Below, piece by piece: positions 26,545-37,157 of a stretch of DNA of 64,000 nt. Numbering within the stretch: the first letter of the stretch is position 1; the number at the start of each line of letters is the position of its first letter. The stretch covers positions 2,108,001-2,172,000 of the forward strand of contig NZ_SMGP01000001.1 in assembly GCF_004339745.1 (NCBI RefSeq). The letters run 5' to 3'. The DNA comes from Paraburkholderia sp. BL9I2N2. GTDB taxonomy: Bacteria > Pseudomonadota > Gammaproteobacteria > Burkholderiales > Burkholderiaceae. A model generated the notes under the pieces. That model had not been told where the DNA came from and searched no databases. It worked only from the letters and a program-made list of their open reading frames with translations. Position numbers and translations under genes: made by a program.

Positions 26545-27278
26545 AGTGGATGAAGCGCCGTGCACGGCTCGCTGCAAGCGCATGCGCCGCGGCATCGCTC
26601 ATCGCATCCGCCGCGTTCGCCGCGGCGCCGGGCCCGCGATCGCAAGTGCTGATCGAGGCCTACGGCGACTCGACCACGCTCGGCATTACCTGCAGCGGCG
26701 GCGATTGCGGTCCGCAGGCGCAGAACGCCGTGGCGTACCTGCAGGATGAATTGCAGGCGCGCCACGGCGAACGGGTGCTGGTCACGAACTACGGCGTGGG
26801 CAACACGATGGCGACGCAGCTGCGCGACGGCACGGGCAATCGCCGCGCCGGCCCGACGGCCGGGTTGCCGTGGCAGGAACGGCTCGCCGCCTCGCCCGCG
26901 CAGATCGTGCTGATCAACTACGGCATCAACGAAGTGATGCAGAACCAGACGCCCGAGCAGTTCTACACGGCCGAAACGACGCTCGTGAAAACCGCTCGCG
27001 CGCTCGGCAAGCAGCCGGTTCTGCAGACCGCCAACCCGATGCCCGACAACCGGCTCAACGCGCGGCTCGCGACGATGGTCGCCATGACGCGCCGCGTGGC
27101 CGCCGAGCAGCAGGTGCCGCTCGTCGATCAGTTCGCCTACATCAGCAGTCTGCCGGACTGGAAGACGCTGATGTCCGACGGCGCGCATCCCAAGCCGGAT
27201 TTGTACCGGCTGAAGGCCGAACAGGATTTTCAGGTCGTCGAACCGTTGGTGCGGCGGCTGTTGGACGGCACGCCCTGA
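26541..27278 (+). CDS. Secreted SGNH/GDSL hydrolase (probable acetyl esterase)
   Basis: 245-residue exported esterase. A basic N-terminus and hydrophobic signal (LAASACAAASLIASAAFAAA) lead into the SGNH blocks: AYGDSTTLG with nucleophile S44, NYGVGN with G86, NYGIN with N130, and SDGAHP with D213 and H216. All catalytic residues are present. Its ATG overlaps the acyltransferase stop, so an acyl-adding and a likely acyl-removing enzyme are made together. It may trim acetyl groups on the polysaccharide in the periplasm; the substrate is inferred from context. Confidence 0.85.
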   Translation: MKWMKRRARLAASACAAASLIASAAFAAAPGPRSQVLIEAYGDSTTLGITCSGGDCGPQAQNAVAYLQDELQARHGERVLVTNYGVGNTMATQLRDGTGNRRAGPTAGLPWQERLAASPAQIVLINYGINEVMQNQTPEQFYTAETTLVKTARALGKQPVLQTANPMPDNRLNARLATMVAMTRRVAAEQQVPLVDQFAYISSLPDWKTLMSDGAHPKPDLYRLKAEQDFQVVEPLVRRLLDGTP

Positions 27279-27429
27279 AACGCTTTTTCAAGTGCGTTTC
27301 GTGCATTGGGTGCATTGGGTGTTTTTGATGCTTGCGAAACGTGCTTCTGAGATGCGCTTCCGAGTGTGCCGATGAAATGCGCCCTAGCCGGCGCGACTGC
27401 TTTTTCTTTTTCTCTTTTAACAATCTTGA

Positions 27430-28482
<1,053 letters not shown>

Positions 28483-28524
28483 TCCCCAACGAAGATGCGC
28501 GGCCACGGTCGCGTATCTTCCATG

Positions 28525-28580
28525 CAAAAAAAGACGCGGAGCCTGATCCTGATGATCGAGGCTCCGCGTCTTTTTTATTT
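28525..28580. terminator. Bidirectional terminator between gmd and bceK
   Basis: Arms GACGCGGAGCC (28533-28543) and GGCTCCGCGTC (28560-28570) enclose a partly paired 16-nt loop. Plus-strand TTTTTTATTT follows, and the A-run at 28526-28532 gives a T-run on the minus strand. It separates converging transcripts. Confidence 0.92.
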
Positions 28581-28611
28581 CATCGTGCCACGAGCGTAGT
28601 TCACGTCTGGC

Positions 28612-29778
28612 TCAGTGCACCCCACCCGCCGCAATCGCCTCGCTATACACCGAAGCCACCCGCTTCGCGATCACCGAGTTATCGAAGTTCTCGCGCGCAT
28701 AGCGGCGGCATGCATCGGCATCGGGCAATTTCAGCGTGCCGTTGAGCGCGCCCGCGAGTCCATCCGCGATGGCTTTAGCGCCCGTCTCCGGCAGCACCAG
28801 ATTCGGCGACAAACCCGCCACCGCCTCAGGCAAGCCGCCCACGGGCGTGACCAGTACCGGCGTACCCGAGGCCAGCGACTCGACCGTGATAAGGCCAAAG
28901 CCTTCCAGCGCCACCGTCGGCACGACGCTGATATTCGCCGCGCGGTACAGCGCCGCCAGATGCTGGTCGGGCACGAAACCCAGCAGCTTCACGTTGTCCT
29001 CCAGACCCGCCTCGGTGATGCGCGCCTGCAGTTCGCCCTCGAGCCGCCCTTTGCCGGCGATCAGCAGCAACACATCCGGCGCGCTGCGCTTGAGCAGCTT
29101 CACCGCATCGATCAGATCCTCGAGACCCATGCGGCGCACCAGACGCCGCACCGCCAGCACGATCGGCCGGTCTTGCGGCAATTGCAGCTTCAGACGCGCC
29201 TCGGCGGGCGAGATCGGCAGATTGAACTGCTCGACATCGACGCACCCGGGCACCACGCGCACACGGTCCGGCGCGATGCGATAGCGCGAGGTCAGAATCT
29301 TGCCGAACGCCTCGGACAGCACAATCAGCCGCGACGAGCGCGCATAGACCGATTGTTCCAGATAGCGCTTGGCGCGCTGGCCGAGCGAATCGGCGCCTTC
29401 CACGTGACTCTCGTCGGCCCACGGCCCCTGAAAGTGCGAGACCTGCGGTATGCCGCGCGTCACGTCGAGACCCGGAAAAGTATAGAGCGCGAAGTGCGAG
29501 GAAATCACGTCGGGGCGCGACGTGCTGATTTCCTGGCGCAGTGCGCGGCGCGCCGCCATCAGCCGCAAAGGCAGTGATTGCGCGGCGGAGCCGAAGCCGT
29601 TGATCGCGCCGCCGGTGTCGGCGGCCACTTTGGGCGAGCCGGCCACTACGCCGCGCACCGCGACGCCCGCGCCAGGCAACGCGCCGACCAGCGAGTAGTA
29701 CATGCGGTCGAGGCCGCCCGCGCGCTCGGGGAACCAGTGCATCCCGATCTGCAGCGATTTGATAGAACTCGTCGTCAT
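28612..29778 (-). CDS. bceK: GT4 glycosyltransferase
   Basis: 388-residue GT-B fold transferase of family GT4, acting on the lipid-linked repeat on the cytoplasmic side. The N-domain opens LQIGMHWFPERAGGLDRMYY; the C-domain has IVLAVRRLVRRMGLEDLIDA and the nucleotide-sugar motif EGFGLITVE (E-x7-E). It is the last gene of the long leftward run from bceB, 79 nt after bceJ. The donor sugar cannot be told from sequence. The name follows the order in cepacian clusters. Confidence 0.9.
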   Translation of the reverse strand: MTTSSIKSLQIGMHWFPERAGGLDRMYYSLVGALPGAGVAVRGVVAGSPKVAADTGGAINGFGSAAQSLPLRLMAARRALRQEISTSRPDVISSHFALYTFPGLDVTRGIPQVSHFQGPWADESHVEGADSLGQRAKRYLEQSVYARSSRLIVLSEAFGKILTSRYRIAPDRVRVVPGCVDVEQFNLPISPAEARLKLQLPQDRPIVLAVRRLVRRMGLEDLIDAVKLLKRSAPDVLLLIAGKGRLEGELQARITEAGLEDNVKLLGFVPDQHLAALYRAANISVVPTVALEGFGLITVESLASGTPVLVTPVGGLPEAVAGLSPNLVLPETGAKAIADGLAGALNGTLKLPDADACRRYARENFDNSVIAKRVASVYSEAIAAGGVH

Positions 29779-29857
29779 GGTTGTGACCCCTGTGCGTTTT
29801 GAGAGTTGTGATGGTTGAGCGATGAATGCGCCAGCCGGGTTAATGAACCCCGCAACG

Positions 29858-31087
29858 TCATTCCGCGCTCTTCTGGCCGGCCAGCGTGTTCAGCGTCAAC
29901 GCGTCGGTCTTGGCGACCGCTGCCGCTTCCGCCTCGCTTTGCCGGCGATGCTTCTGCTGTCCCGCGAGTTGGCGATACAGCGCAATGTATTGCGCGGCCA
30001 TGCGCGCCCAGCCGAAGCCGGTCGCGAGTTCGTTGGCGGCGACGCCCATCGCGCGGCGCTCGACGTGGTTGTCGGCGAGGCGTGCGACCGCGCGCGCCAG
30101 CGCCTTGGGATCGTCCGGATCGTCGAGCACGATGCCGCATTCCGGCGTGATGATTTCAGCGCCGCCCGCGGTGCGCGCCGTGACCACCGGCAAGCCCGCC
30201 GCCATCGCTTCGAGCAGCGACAGGCTCATTGCTTCATAGCGCGACGGAAACACGAAGGCGTCGACGGAATGCATCAGCACCGGCATCTCCTTCACGAGAC
30301 CGAGAAAATGCACGCGATGCGCAATGCCGAGCGCCTTCGCCTGTTCCGGATACGGACTGCCCGGCAGGAAGCCCGCCACCGCGATCTGCACGTGTTCAGG
30401 CAGATACTTGAGCGCGGCGAGCACCGTTCCGAGGTTCTTGCGCGGTGTGCGCAGGTCGCCCACGAACAGCAGCAAAAACGCGTCCTTCGGCAGGCCGAAT
30501 TTCTCGCGGTCGCCCGTAGCCGCGGCGAAGCCTTGCGTATCCACGCCGTTGTAGATCACATCGACACGGTTATCGGGCGTGAGACCGATCGCGTGAATCT
30601 CGTCGGCGACCTTTTGCGACACCGCCGTAATCACCTTCGAACGCCGGTAGGCCCAGCGTTCGAGCAGCGCATTGCAGCGCGTATAGACCGACTGATAGGC
30701 GGACCACACGCCCTTGGTGAGCCCGAACGGATAGTACTTGCTGCCGAACCAGCCGCTATGCACGAAGTGCGAGGTGTTGACGTCGGCGGGCATCCACGTG
30801 ATGAAGCCGTTCACGTGCAGCACGTCGTATTCGCGGCGATGCGCGCGCAGCCACATTGCGCTTTTGAACGCGAACACCTGCTGGCGCAGCAGATTGGTCG
30901 GCCACCAGCGGCCGATTTTCATCGGCACCCAGCGGACGTTCGGATGCGCGAGCAGATCCGGCGCGACGTGCGAGGCGACCAGCGTGACGCCGATGTTCTC
31001 GTCGAGGGCCGCGCGCGCGATCTCGTGGTTGACGCGCCCCTGGCCGTCGTTATGGCGCACAACGTGCGTGACAATGGCGACTCTCAA
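29858..31087 (-). CDS. bceJ: GT4 glycosyltransferase
   Basis: 409-residue GT4 transferase starting MRVAIVTHVVRHNDGQGRVN. The donor-binding half has LLLFVGDLRTPRKNLGTVLA and RYEAMSLSLLEAMAAGLPVV (E-x7-E). The C-terminus is a charged, Ala-rich tail (KHRRQSEAEAAAVAKTD) beyond the domain. The start overlaps the bceI stop by 4 nt (ATGA), giving translational coupling with the polymerase. Donor and linkage unknown. Confidence 0.9.
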   Translation of the reverse strand: MRVAIVTHVVRHNDGQGRVNHEIARAALDENIGVTLVASHVAPDLLAHPNVRWVPMKIGRWWPTNLLRQQVFAFKSAMWLRAHRREYDVLHVNGFITWMPADVNTSHFVHSGWFGSKYYPFGLTKGVWSAYQSVYTRCNALLERWAYRRSKVITAVSQKVADEIHAIGLTPDNRVDVIYNGVDTQGFAAATGDREKFGLPKDAFLLLFVGDLRTPRKNLGTVLAALKYLPEHVQIAVAGFLPGSPYPEQAKALGIAHRVHFLGLVKEMPVLMHSVDAFVFPSRYEAMSLSLLEAMAAGLPVVTARTAGGAEIITPECGIVLDDPDDPKALARAVARLADNHVERRAMGVAANELATGFGWARMAAQYIALYRQLAGQQKHRRQSEAEAAAVAKTDALTLNTLAGQKSAE

Positions 31088-32553
31088 TCAGTGCCTCCGT
31101 GGAGAAATAGCGTGCGTCTGCGGTTTATCTTTTCGTAATGAACCGCGGAAAGGATCGAAAAAACACCCATGAAAAGCAGCAGTCCGCCCGTGCCGACCAG
31201 CGAATTGGTGAACACCAGCATCGCGAAAGTCGCGAGGCTCAGGCTCATGCAGGCGGACACGAATTTGTCGTTGCGCAGCTTGAACGACGCGAGCACCGCG
31301 CGCGTCACGAGCCAGATGATTCCGGACATATAGAGCAGCGTGCCGGGCCAGCCGAGCACGAACGGAATGTTCATCACGCCGCTGTCGAAGTTGCCGTACT
31401 GGCCGAGCTGGCCGCCGTCGTTCGAGAGCTTGGTGGAGGTGCCGGTGGCGCCCATGCCTTCGCCCGACACGTCGGTAAAGGCTGTTTTGGCGAAGGTCGC
31501 ATAGAACTCGTTACGCGCGGCGTAGCTCTGGTCGTCGTTCAGATTGACGATAGTCGTGAGACGCGCCTGCATCCGCTCGGCCACCGGACCGACGGCCAGC
31601 AGCGGCACGCACAGCCCCGCCAACAGCACCGCGCTGGCGACGATGCGCACCCGCACCTTGTTGTTCGATTTGACGAGCTGAATCAGCAACGCGATGACCC
31701 AGCCGCCCCACGTCGAGCGCACGAGGCTCAGCGCGAATGCGAAAAAACCCAGCGCCGCCGCGACCCAGCGCACCCGGTGCGTGGCCGCCATGACGAACAC
31801 CATCGCGCCCATCATCGCGAAGGCGAACGGTCCCGACGAGTTCATCGTGCTGAACACGCGCACGCCCATCGGCACCGGGTCGCCTTGCGAGTTCATCTGC
31901 GAGCCGAGCATCCACAACGCGTCCCACTGCGGCATGATGAAGAACTGCACCAGGCCGTAGCCGCCCATCACCAGCATGCCCCAGATGAACGTGTTGACGA
32001 TGGTGTCGCGGTACTGCGGATACTGGCGCGTGTTCGCCATGATGTGAAAGCCGATCAGGATCGGATACAGCCAGTTCGCGAGGTCGTAAGTGGCCGCGAG
32101 CGGCCCGCTCGACATCACGCCCACGAGGAACGCATAGATGAGCCCGAGCAGGATCAGCAGCACCGGCAGGCCGCGCCGTTGCGCCAGCAGTTTGTAGTAG
32201 CGCAGGAGCGACAGCGCGCTGATCATCGTGACCGCGAGCGGCGCGACCTGGATCAGGCTGGTCGGCGTGAACGAACCCTTGGACCAGTCGGCCAGACGCC
32301 GCACTTCCGGGCTCAGGAACCACAGCCACCACATGAAGCCGATATAGCGCGCCGGGCTCTTGAAGTACAGCCACAGGCCCGTGAGGATCGCGAGCATCGG
32401 AAACGCGAGCGTGAGCACCGTGCCCTGATGCGCGCCGATCAGCAGCGTCGTGACGAACCACAGCAAAGCCTCCGGCAGCCATTCCTTGCGGCCGCGGGAC
32501 GGCGCCCGTCCGGTGCCGTTCACGCTATCGGCGCTTCGCGCAATCGTCGACAT
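31084..32553 (-). CDS. bceI: Polysaccharide polymerase (Wzy/O-antigen ligase-like)
   Basis: 489-residue membrane protein with about ten hydrophobic helices, placed where cepacian clusters carry the Wzy polymerase. It should link repeat units in the periplasm. A large hydrophilic loop lies between VAERMQARLTTIVNLNDD and GQYGNFDSGVMNIPF, the usual position of the Wzy/ligase periplasmic loop. The N-terminal 25 residues are polar. The call rests on topology and neighbours, since such proteins share little sequence. It overlaps bceJ by 4 nt and follows bceH by 3 nt. Confidence 0.82.
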   Translation of the reverse strand: MSTIARSADSVNGTGRAPSRGRKEWLPEALLWFVTTLLIGAHQGTVLTLAFPMLAILTGLWLYFKSPARYIGFMWWLWFLSPEVRRLADWSKGSFTPTSLIQVAPLAVTMISALSLLRYYKLLAQRRGLPVLLILLGLIYAFLVGVMSSGPLAATYDLANWLYPILIGFHIMANTRQYPQYRDTIVNTFIWGMLVMGGYGLVQFFIMPQWDALWMLGSQMNSQGDPVPMGVRVFSTMNSSGPFAFAMMGAMVFVMAATHRVRWVAAALGFFAFALSLVRSTWGGWVIALLIQLVKSNNKVRVRIVASAVLLAGLCVPLLAVGPVAERMQARLTTIVNLNDDQSYAARNEFYATFAKTAFTDVSGEGMGATGTSTKLSNDGGQLGQYGNFDSGVMNIPFVLGWPGTLLYMSGIIWLVTRAVLASFKLRNDKFVSACMSLSLATFAMLVFTNSLVGTGGLLLFMGVFSILSAVHYEKINRRRTLFLHGGTD

Positions 32554-32556
32554 CGT

Positions 32557-33732
32557 TCAGAGACCTCCGCGCGACTGCCGCGCCGGCCGCTCAGCGTCGG
32601 ACACGCCCGCCGCGGTCGCCATGCCGGCCGCCGAGCGCACGCGTGACGAGGCGCGCGCGCGCAGCATCTCCTGCGTGATCCGCACGTGCTGCATCGCGTA
32701 GTGCTGCGTGGTCAGGTCGCGCGACAGCAGGCCGGCGGCGGCCGCTTGCGCCTGGCGCAGCGCCTCCAGCGGCGCGGCGGCGAGCTGGTCGACCGCTTCA
32801 CGCAATGCCTGCGGATTGAACGGCGGGATATAGGACGCCTCGCCCGCCGGAAAATAATCCTGCAACGCGCCGACATTCGTCACCACCATCGGCTTGCCGA
32901 CCGCCGCTGCTTCGAGCATCACGGTGATGCCCGAGGCGTGCGAATTCGGCCGCAACGGCACGACGATCACGTCGGCCCAGTCGTACAGTTCGTGTTGCTT
33001 CTTGATGCCTGAGAACAGCGCGATTTCGACATTCGGCGCGCGCAGCGACGCGGGAATCCGGCGCCGGGTCGCGAGCTTTACCGTGTAGCGGGCGTCGTTG
33101 CCGAACGCCTTGATGAGCGTCTCCCAATCGCGGTCGCGGTCGTTGCCGATCGCTGCAATGCGGATCGGCGTGTGCGGCGCCCATTCGGCCGGTGTCTTGA
33201 CCGGAAAGTCGCGCGTGTTCAGGCCATAGAGCAGCGGTTTGGCGTCGCGATCGAAATAGCGCCGGCACAGCTCGGCATTTTCGCTGGCGAGCGTCGTGAG
33301 CTGATCGGCGCGCGTCATCAGCTTGCGATACAGCCAGCTGCGCAGAATGCCGTAGGAAGGCCATTTATCGAGCAGCCACACGCTTTGCGCGAGCAGCAAG
33401 GGCGAGGCATCGGCGCCCGCCTTGCGGCCGCTCAGCAGCAGCATGAGGGCCGCGGAGAGCCACTCCTGTTCCGTGTGCGTCCAGATCACGTCCGAGCGCA
33501 GCATCTCGGCGCGGTTGCGCCACGTATGGATGAAGTCGAATCCGAGCGCCGCCTTCAGCGCGCGGCGCAGCAGGCGCACCGGCTTGCCTTCGCGGGCATC
33601 CTGCGAATAGGTGAGCTTGAACGCGTCGGATTCCGCGTGGTGATAGCCATACAGACAGCCAATGTCGTCGCCCTGTCGATAAAAGCGCGGGTCGGCGCCG
33701 TAAAACAGATGAACGTGAACTTTCGTACTCAT
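32557..33732 (-). CDS. bceH: Glycosyltransferase (GT-B type)
   Basis: 391-residue glycosyltransferase starting TKVHVHLFYGADPRFYRQGD. The C-terminal domain shows IRIAAIGNDRDRDWETLIKA and PNSHASGITVMLEAAAVGKP, a variant donor motif in which the first Glu of E-x7-E is not conserved. This points to a divergent GT4-like family. It ends 3 nt before bceI and begins 100 nt after the GT2 gene. A soluble Arg/Ala tail (from about 360) extends past the fold. Confidence 0.85.
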   Translation of the reverse strand: MSTKVHVHLFYGADPRFYRQGDDIGCLYGYHHAESDAFKLTYSQDAREGKPVRLLRRALKAALGFDFIHTWRNRAEMLRSDVIWTHTEQEWLSAALMLLLSGRKAGADASPLLLAQSVWLLDKWPSYGILRSWLYRKLMTRADQLTTLASENAELCRRYFDRDAKPLLYGLNTRDFPVKTPAEWAPHTPIRIAAIGNDRDRDWETLIKAFGNDARYTVKLATRRRIPASLRAPNVEIALFSGIKKQHELYDWADVIVVPLRPNSHASGITVMLEAAAVGKPMVVTNVGALQDYFPAGEASYIPPFNPQALREAVDQLAAAPLEALRQAQAAAAGLLSRDLTTQHYAMQHVRITQEMLRARASSRVRSAAGMATAAGVSDAERPARQSRGGL

Positions 33733-33832
33733 GCAGACACTCCGCTCTGCCGGTGGAAAGGGGCATCGGCGGCCCTGACGCGGGCCGTGCGCCGATGCAC
33801 GAACGTGCGGGACGTGGTGCGAGCCAGAGCGA

Positions 33833-34765
33833 TCACGCGGCGCGTGACAGCGCGCGACGCGCCTCGTGCGCGCCGCTGCGCACGGCGCGCCAGCGCGTCA
33901 GCTTCAGGCCGGCCTGCTTCGAGAGCAGCGCGAGCGCCGCGTGCGTGAGCCCCGGATAAACGCGCGTACCGACCAGCGTCCACCACCACCAGGCGGTTTC
34001 GCGGTGCAGCGGCGGCAACTGGTCGCGCAGGATCAGATGGAAGTTGAAGGCGGCGTTGCGCAAGGCCGCCATGGTTTGCGCGTCGCGCCGGTCGTCGTCG
34101 AAACGCTCGGCGGGAAAGTGATCGACCGCCACGCGCGGGTCGTACATCAGCTTCCAGCCGGCGTTTCTCACGGCGAGGCTGAACGCCATGTCGTTGTGGA
34201 CCTGCGCGCCGGCGCCGCGCAGGCGCGCGTCGAAGCGGATGGTGCGCACCGCCTCGCGGCGGTAGCTCATATTCGCGCCCTTCAGAATGTCGACTTCGCG
34301 CGCACCGCCAACGCCCAGATGATGATTGCCGATGATCTTGCCGTGCGCCGTGACCTTGCCCACCAGCGGCCGCTCGCCGTCCAGCACGCGGCCTTTCTCG
34401 TGCACCCAGTCGCGTCCGCCGAGCGCGCCGAGGCGCGCGTCGCCGGCGAACGCGGCGGCGATGCGTTCGACCCAGTCGGCGTGCGGCGCGGCGTCGTCGT
34501 CGGTGATCGCGATCACGTCGCCGCGCGCGGCGTCCAGACCGCGATTCAGAGCCGCGACCTGGCCGGGCGCTTCGACCAGCGCCACCGAGAGCGGCAGCGC
34601 GCCCGGCACGGCCGGATCGCGCAGGCACGCGTGGGTCGCATCGTCGTCGGCGCGCGCCACCACCACCACTTCGTCAGGCAGCCGCGACTGCCGTTGCAGC
34701 GCCGCGAGGCAGCGCGCCAGATCGGCCGGGCGGCGGTAAGTCGGAACCAGTACCGTCACTTTCAT
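33833..34765 (-). CDS. bceG: GT2 family glycosyltransferase
   Basis: 310-residue GT-A transferase. The fold is marked by MKVTVLVPTYRRPADLARCL, the donor-binding DVIAITDDDAAPHADW (DDD in place of DXD) and the acceptor region GGRDWVHEKG and ILKGANMSYRREAV. A weak hydrophobic C-terminal segment (TAWWWWTLVGTRVYPGL) may touch the membrane. The start at 34765 has AAGGAC before it; 17 in-frame codons upstream are dropped. It follows the Wzc-like kinase by 61 nt. Confidence 0.9.
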   Translation of the reverse strand: MKVTVLVPTYRRPADLARCLAALQRQSRLPDEVVVVARADDDATHACLRDPAVPGALPLSVALVEAPGQVAALNRGLDAARGDVIAITDDDAAPHADWVERIAAAFAGDARLGALGGRDWVHEKGRVLDGERPLVGKVTAHGKIIGNHHLGVGGAREVDILKGANMSYRREAVRTIRFDARLRGAGAQVHNDMAFSLAVRNAGWKLMYDPRVAVDHFPAERFDDDRRDAQTMAALRNAAFNFHLILRDQLPPLHRETAWWWWTLVGTRVYPGLTHAALALLSKQAGLKLTRWRAVRSGAHEARRALSRAA

Positions 34766-34826
34766 CGTGATGTCCTTTTTAATCGTCGTTGCGCGAGGTT
34801 CGGAATGCATCCGCAAACCTGCGGGC

Positions 34827-37049
34827 TCAGGTGCTCAGGTATTCCTGAACCGCCGCGTAGCCACGGTCGTAGCCGCCGCGCGAGCGGGCCGGCATGCCGT
34901 TGAAAATGCCGCCCTGCACGTGCACGCCGGCCGCGCGCAGGCGCTTCAACGCATCGTTGATTTCGCCTTCGCTGTGCACGCCCGAGCGCATCACGAAGAA
35001 GGTCGATCCGGCATACGCGCCGATGATCGACGCATCGGTCACGGCCAGCACCGGCGGCGTGTCGATCATGATCACGTCGTAGCGCTTGGCGAGGCCTTCG
35101 AGGTACTGCGGCAGGCGCGGCGACATCAGCAGTTCCGACGGATTCGGCGGACGGCGGCCGCACGAAATGAAGCTCAGGCCGTCGACCTGCGAGCTGCGGA
35201 TCGCTTCTTCCAGCGAGATCTGGCCGCTCAGCAATTCGGACAGGCCGTTATCCGGCGCACCGCCCAGATAGCGTTCGAGCACACCGCGGCGCATGTCGCC
35301 GTCGATCATCAGCACACGCTTGCCCGAGTTCGCGAGCAGCACCGCCAGATTGACCGTCAGGAAGCTCTTGCCGACGCCCGCCATCGGGCCGGTCAGCATG
35401 ACGATGCGGTTCTTCGCGTCCAGCAGCGTGAACTGCATGGAGGTGCGCAGGCTGCGCAGGCTTTCGACCGTGACGTCCTTGGGCCGCGCATTCGCCAGCA
35501 CCGAGCGCAGACGCTCGCCGCCGCGCAGGAAGCTGGCTTCGAGCACGCCCTGTTCGGCGGAGAGCGGCACGAGGCCGAACACCGGCAGATGGAACGCGCG
35601 CTCGATGTGATCGGGGTCGTCGATGCCCTTGAACATATTGCGGCGCAGGAACACGAAGCCGGTGCCCGCGATCAGCCCGAGAATCACCGCCGCCGACAGG
35701 ATCAGCGCCTTCTTCGGCTTGACCGGCACGCCCGGACGCAGCGCGGCGTCGACGATATGCACGTTGCCGCCGGTGCCGGCCTTCTGCACCGACAACTCCT
35801 GCACGCGGTTGAGCAGCAGCACGTAGATGTCTTCCGCCACCTTGGCGTCGCGCTGCAACTGCACGGCCTTCACTTCGGTGGCCGGCAGATCGCGGAAGCG
35901 GTCGGCGTATTTGGTGCGCTGCGCCTGTAATTCGGCCATCTGCTCACGCGCGGCCACCAGCATCGGATGGTCGTCGCCATAGCGCTCGGTGAGCTGCGCC
36001 ATCTGCAGACGCAAGCCGGCGATCTGCTGCTCGTACTGCACGCTGCCTTCGAGGTAGACCTTGGCCTCGTCGCTCGCGTTGATCGAGCCGGACTGGCGCT
36101 GATACGCGGTCAGGGCGGCTTCGGCGCGTTCGAGATCGGACTTCAGGCGCGGCTCCTCGCTCTTCAGGAAGTCGAGCATCTTGCTCGCGTCGGCCTGCTT
36201 GTTCAGCACGTGCTGGCGCACATACGACTGCGCGAGCGCGTTGGCGACCAGCGCGGCATGCTCGGGGCTCTTGTCTTCCAGCGAGATCTGGATCACGCCG
36301 GTCTGCTTGCCTTGCTCCTGCACCGTGATTGCCGACTGGAACGCGGAGATCGCGTCGAGGTCATTGGCACGCATCACCGTGAATTCCTCGCCCGGCCGCG
36401 CCACCAGTTTATTGACCATGATGGTCACGCCGCCGCCCTGCTCCTGCTGGCCGACGAGACCGCGCAGCAGCAGCGAACCGTTCTGCGCATACAGGCTGTA
36501 GTGCTGGTCGTCGATCACCTTCATGGTCAGCTTCTGACCTTCCAGCGCAGGGATCACGTCGATCGAATCGACGTCGGCCTCTTCACCGCCCCATGCGTAC
36601 GACGACAGACCCAGCCACGGACGCGCCGGCTGACCCGGCGTCGCCATGCGCGCGGCGATGCTGCCCAGAAGCGGCAGCGTCTTCGGCGTGACGCTGAAGT
36701 TCAGCTTCAGTTGCTGCACGACCGGGCCGACCACGCCGCGGCTCTTGATGATTTCGATTTCGGCGTCGGTCGGCAGCGAGGTCGAGCCGGTGGTGATGGC
36801 CGCACCGGTCTGCGTCTGCGTGAGCGCCTGCGACGTGTTGTCGGATTGCTCGACCCGCACATGCGCATCCGCCGAATAGATCGGCTTGGCGAGAAAACAA
36901 TAGGCGCCGGCGATCCCGACGATCACCGCGGCGATGGCGATGAGCCACCAGATGTCGTCGAGGATCACCTGCACCAGTTGTCCGAGGACGACGTCCTCTT
37001 CTTCGGTCTTGATCGGACCGGCCATGTGTGGAGAGATTTGGTTGCTCAC
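34827..37049 (-). CDS. bceF: Polysaccharide co-polymerase with tyrosine autokinase (Wzc/BY-kinase)
   Basis: 740-residue inner-membrane protein controlling chain length and export. Two membrane helices (about 36-54 and 448-468) flank a periplasmic Wzz/coiled-coil region (about 280-400). The C-terminal cytoplasmic kinase has Walker A GPMAGVGKS (K561), Walker A' VLMIDGD (579-585) and Walker B VIMIDTP (659-665). The tail carries a small tyrosine cluster, Y727, Y731 and Y737, likely autophosphorylated and dephosphorylated by BceD. It follows the Wza-like gene by 108 nt. Confidence 0.95.
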   Translation of the reverse strand: MSNQISPHMAGPIKTEEEDVVLGQLVQVILDDIWWLIAIAAVIVGIAGAYCFLAKPIYSADAHVRVEQSDNTSQALTQTQTGAAITTGSTSLPTDAEIEIIKSRGVVGPVVQQLKLNFSVTPKTLPLLGSIAARMATPGQPARPWLGLSSYAWGGEEADVDSIDVIPALEGQKLTMKVIDDQHYSLYAQNGSLLLRGLVGQQEQGGGVTIMVNKLVARPGEEFTVMRANDLDAISAFQSAITVQEQGKQTGVIQISLEDKSPEHAALVANALAQSYVRQHVLNKQADASKMLDFLKSEEPRLKSDLERAEAALTAYQRQSGSINASDEAKVYLEGSVQYEQQIAGLRLQMAQLTERYGDDHPMLVAAREQMAELQAQRTKYADRFRDLPATEVKAVQLQRDAKVAEDIYVLLLNRVQELSVQKAGTGGNVHIVDAALRPGVPVKPKKALILSAAVILGLIAGTGFVFLRRNMFKGIDDPDHIERAFHLPVFGLVPLSAEQGVLEASFLRGGERLRSVLANARPKDVTVESLRSLRTSMQFTLLDAKNRIVMLTGPMAGVGKSFLTVNLAVLLANSGKRVLMIDGDMRRGVLERYLGGAPDNGLSELLSGQISLEEAIRSSQVDGLSFISCGRRPPNPSELLMSPRLPQYLEGLAKRYDVIMIDTPPVLAVTDASIIGAYAGSTFFVMRSGVHSEGEINDALKRLRAAGVHVQGGIFNGMPARSRGGYDRGYAAVQEYLST

Positions 37050-37157
37050 AATTCGATCCCGTATCGGTTACAGCGGTGTTTGCTTCGGTCCCGCGCCGCG
37101 TCCTTTACGGACGGCGCGGCGCGGGCCTGACGACGGCTCAGACTGCGGTTCAGATGA

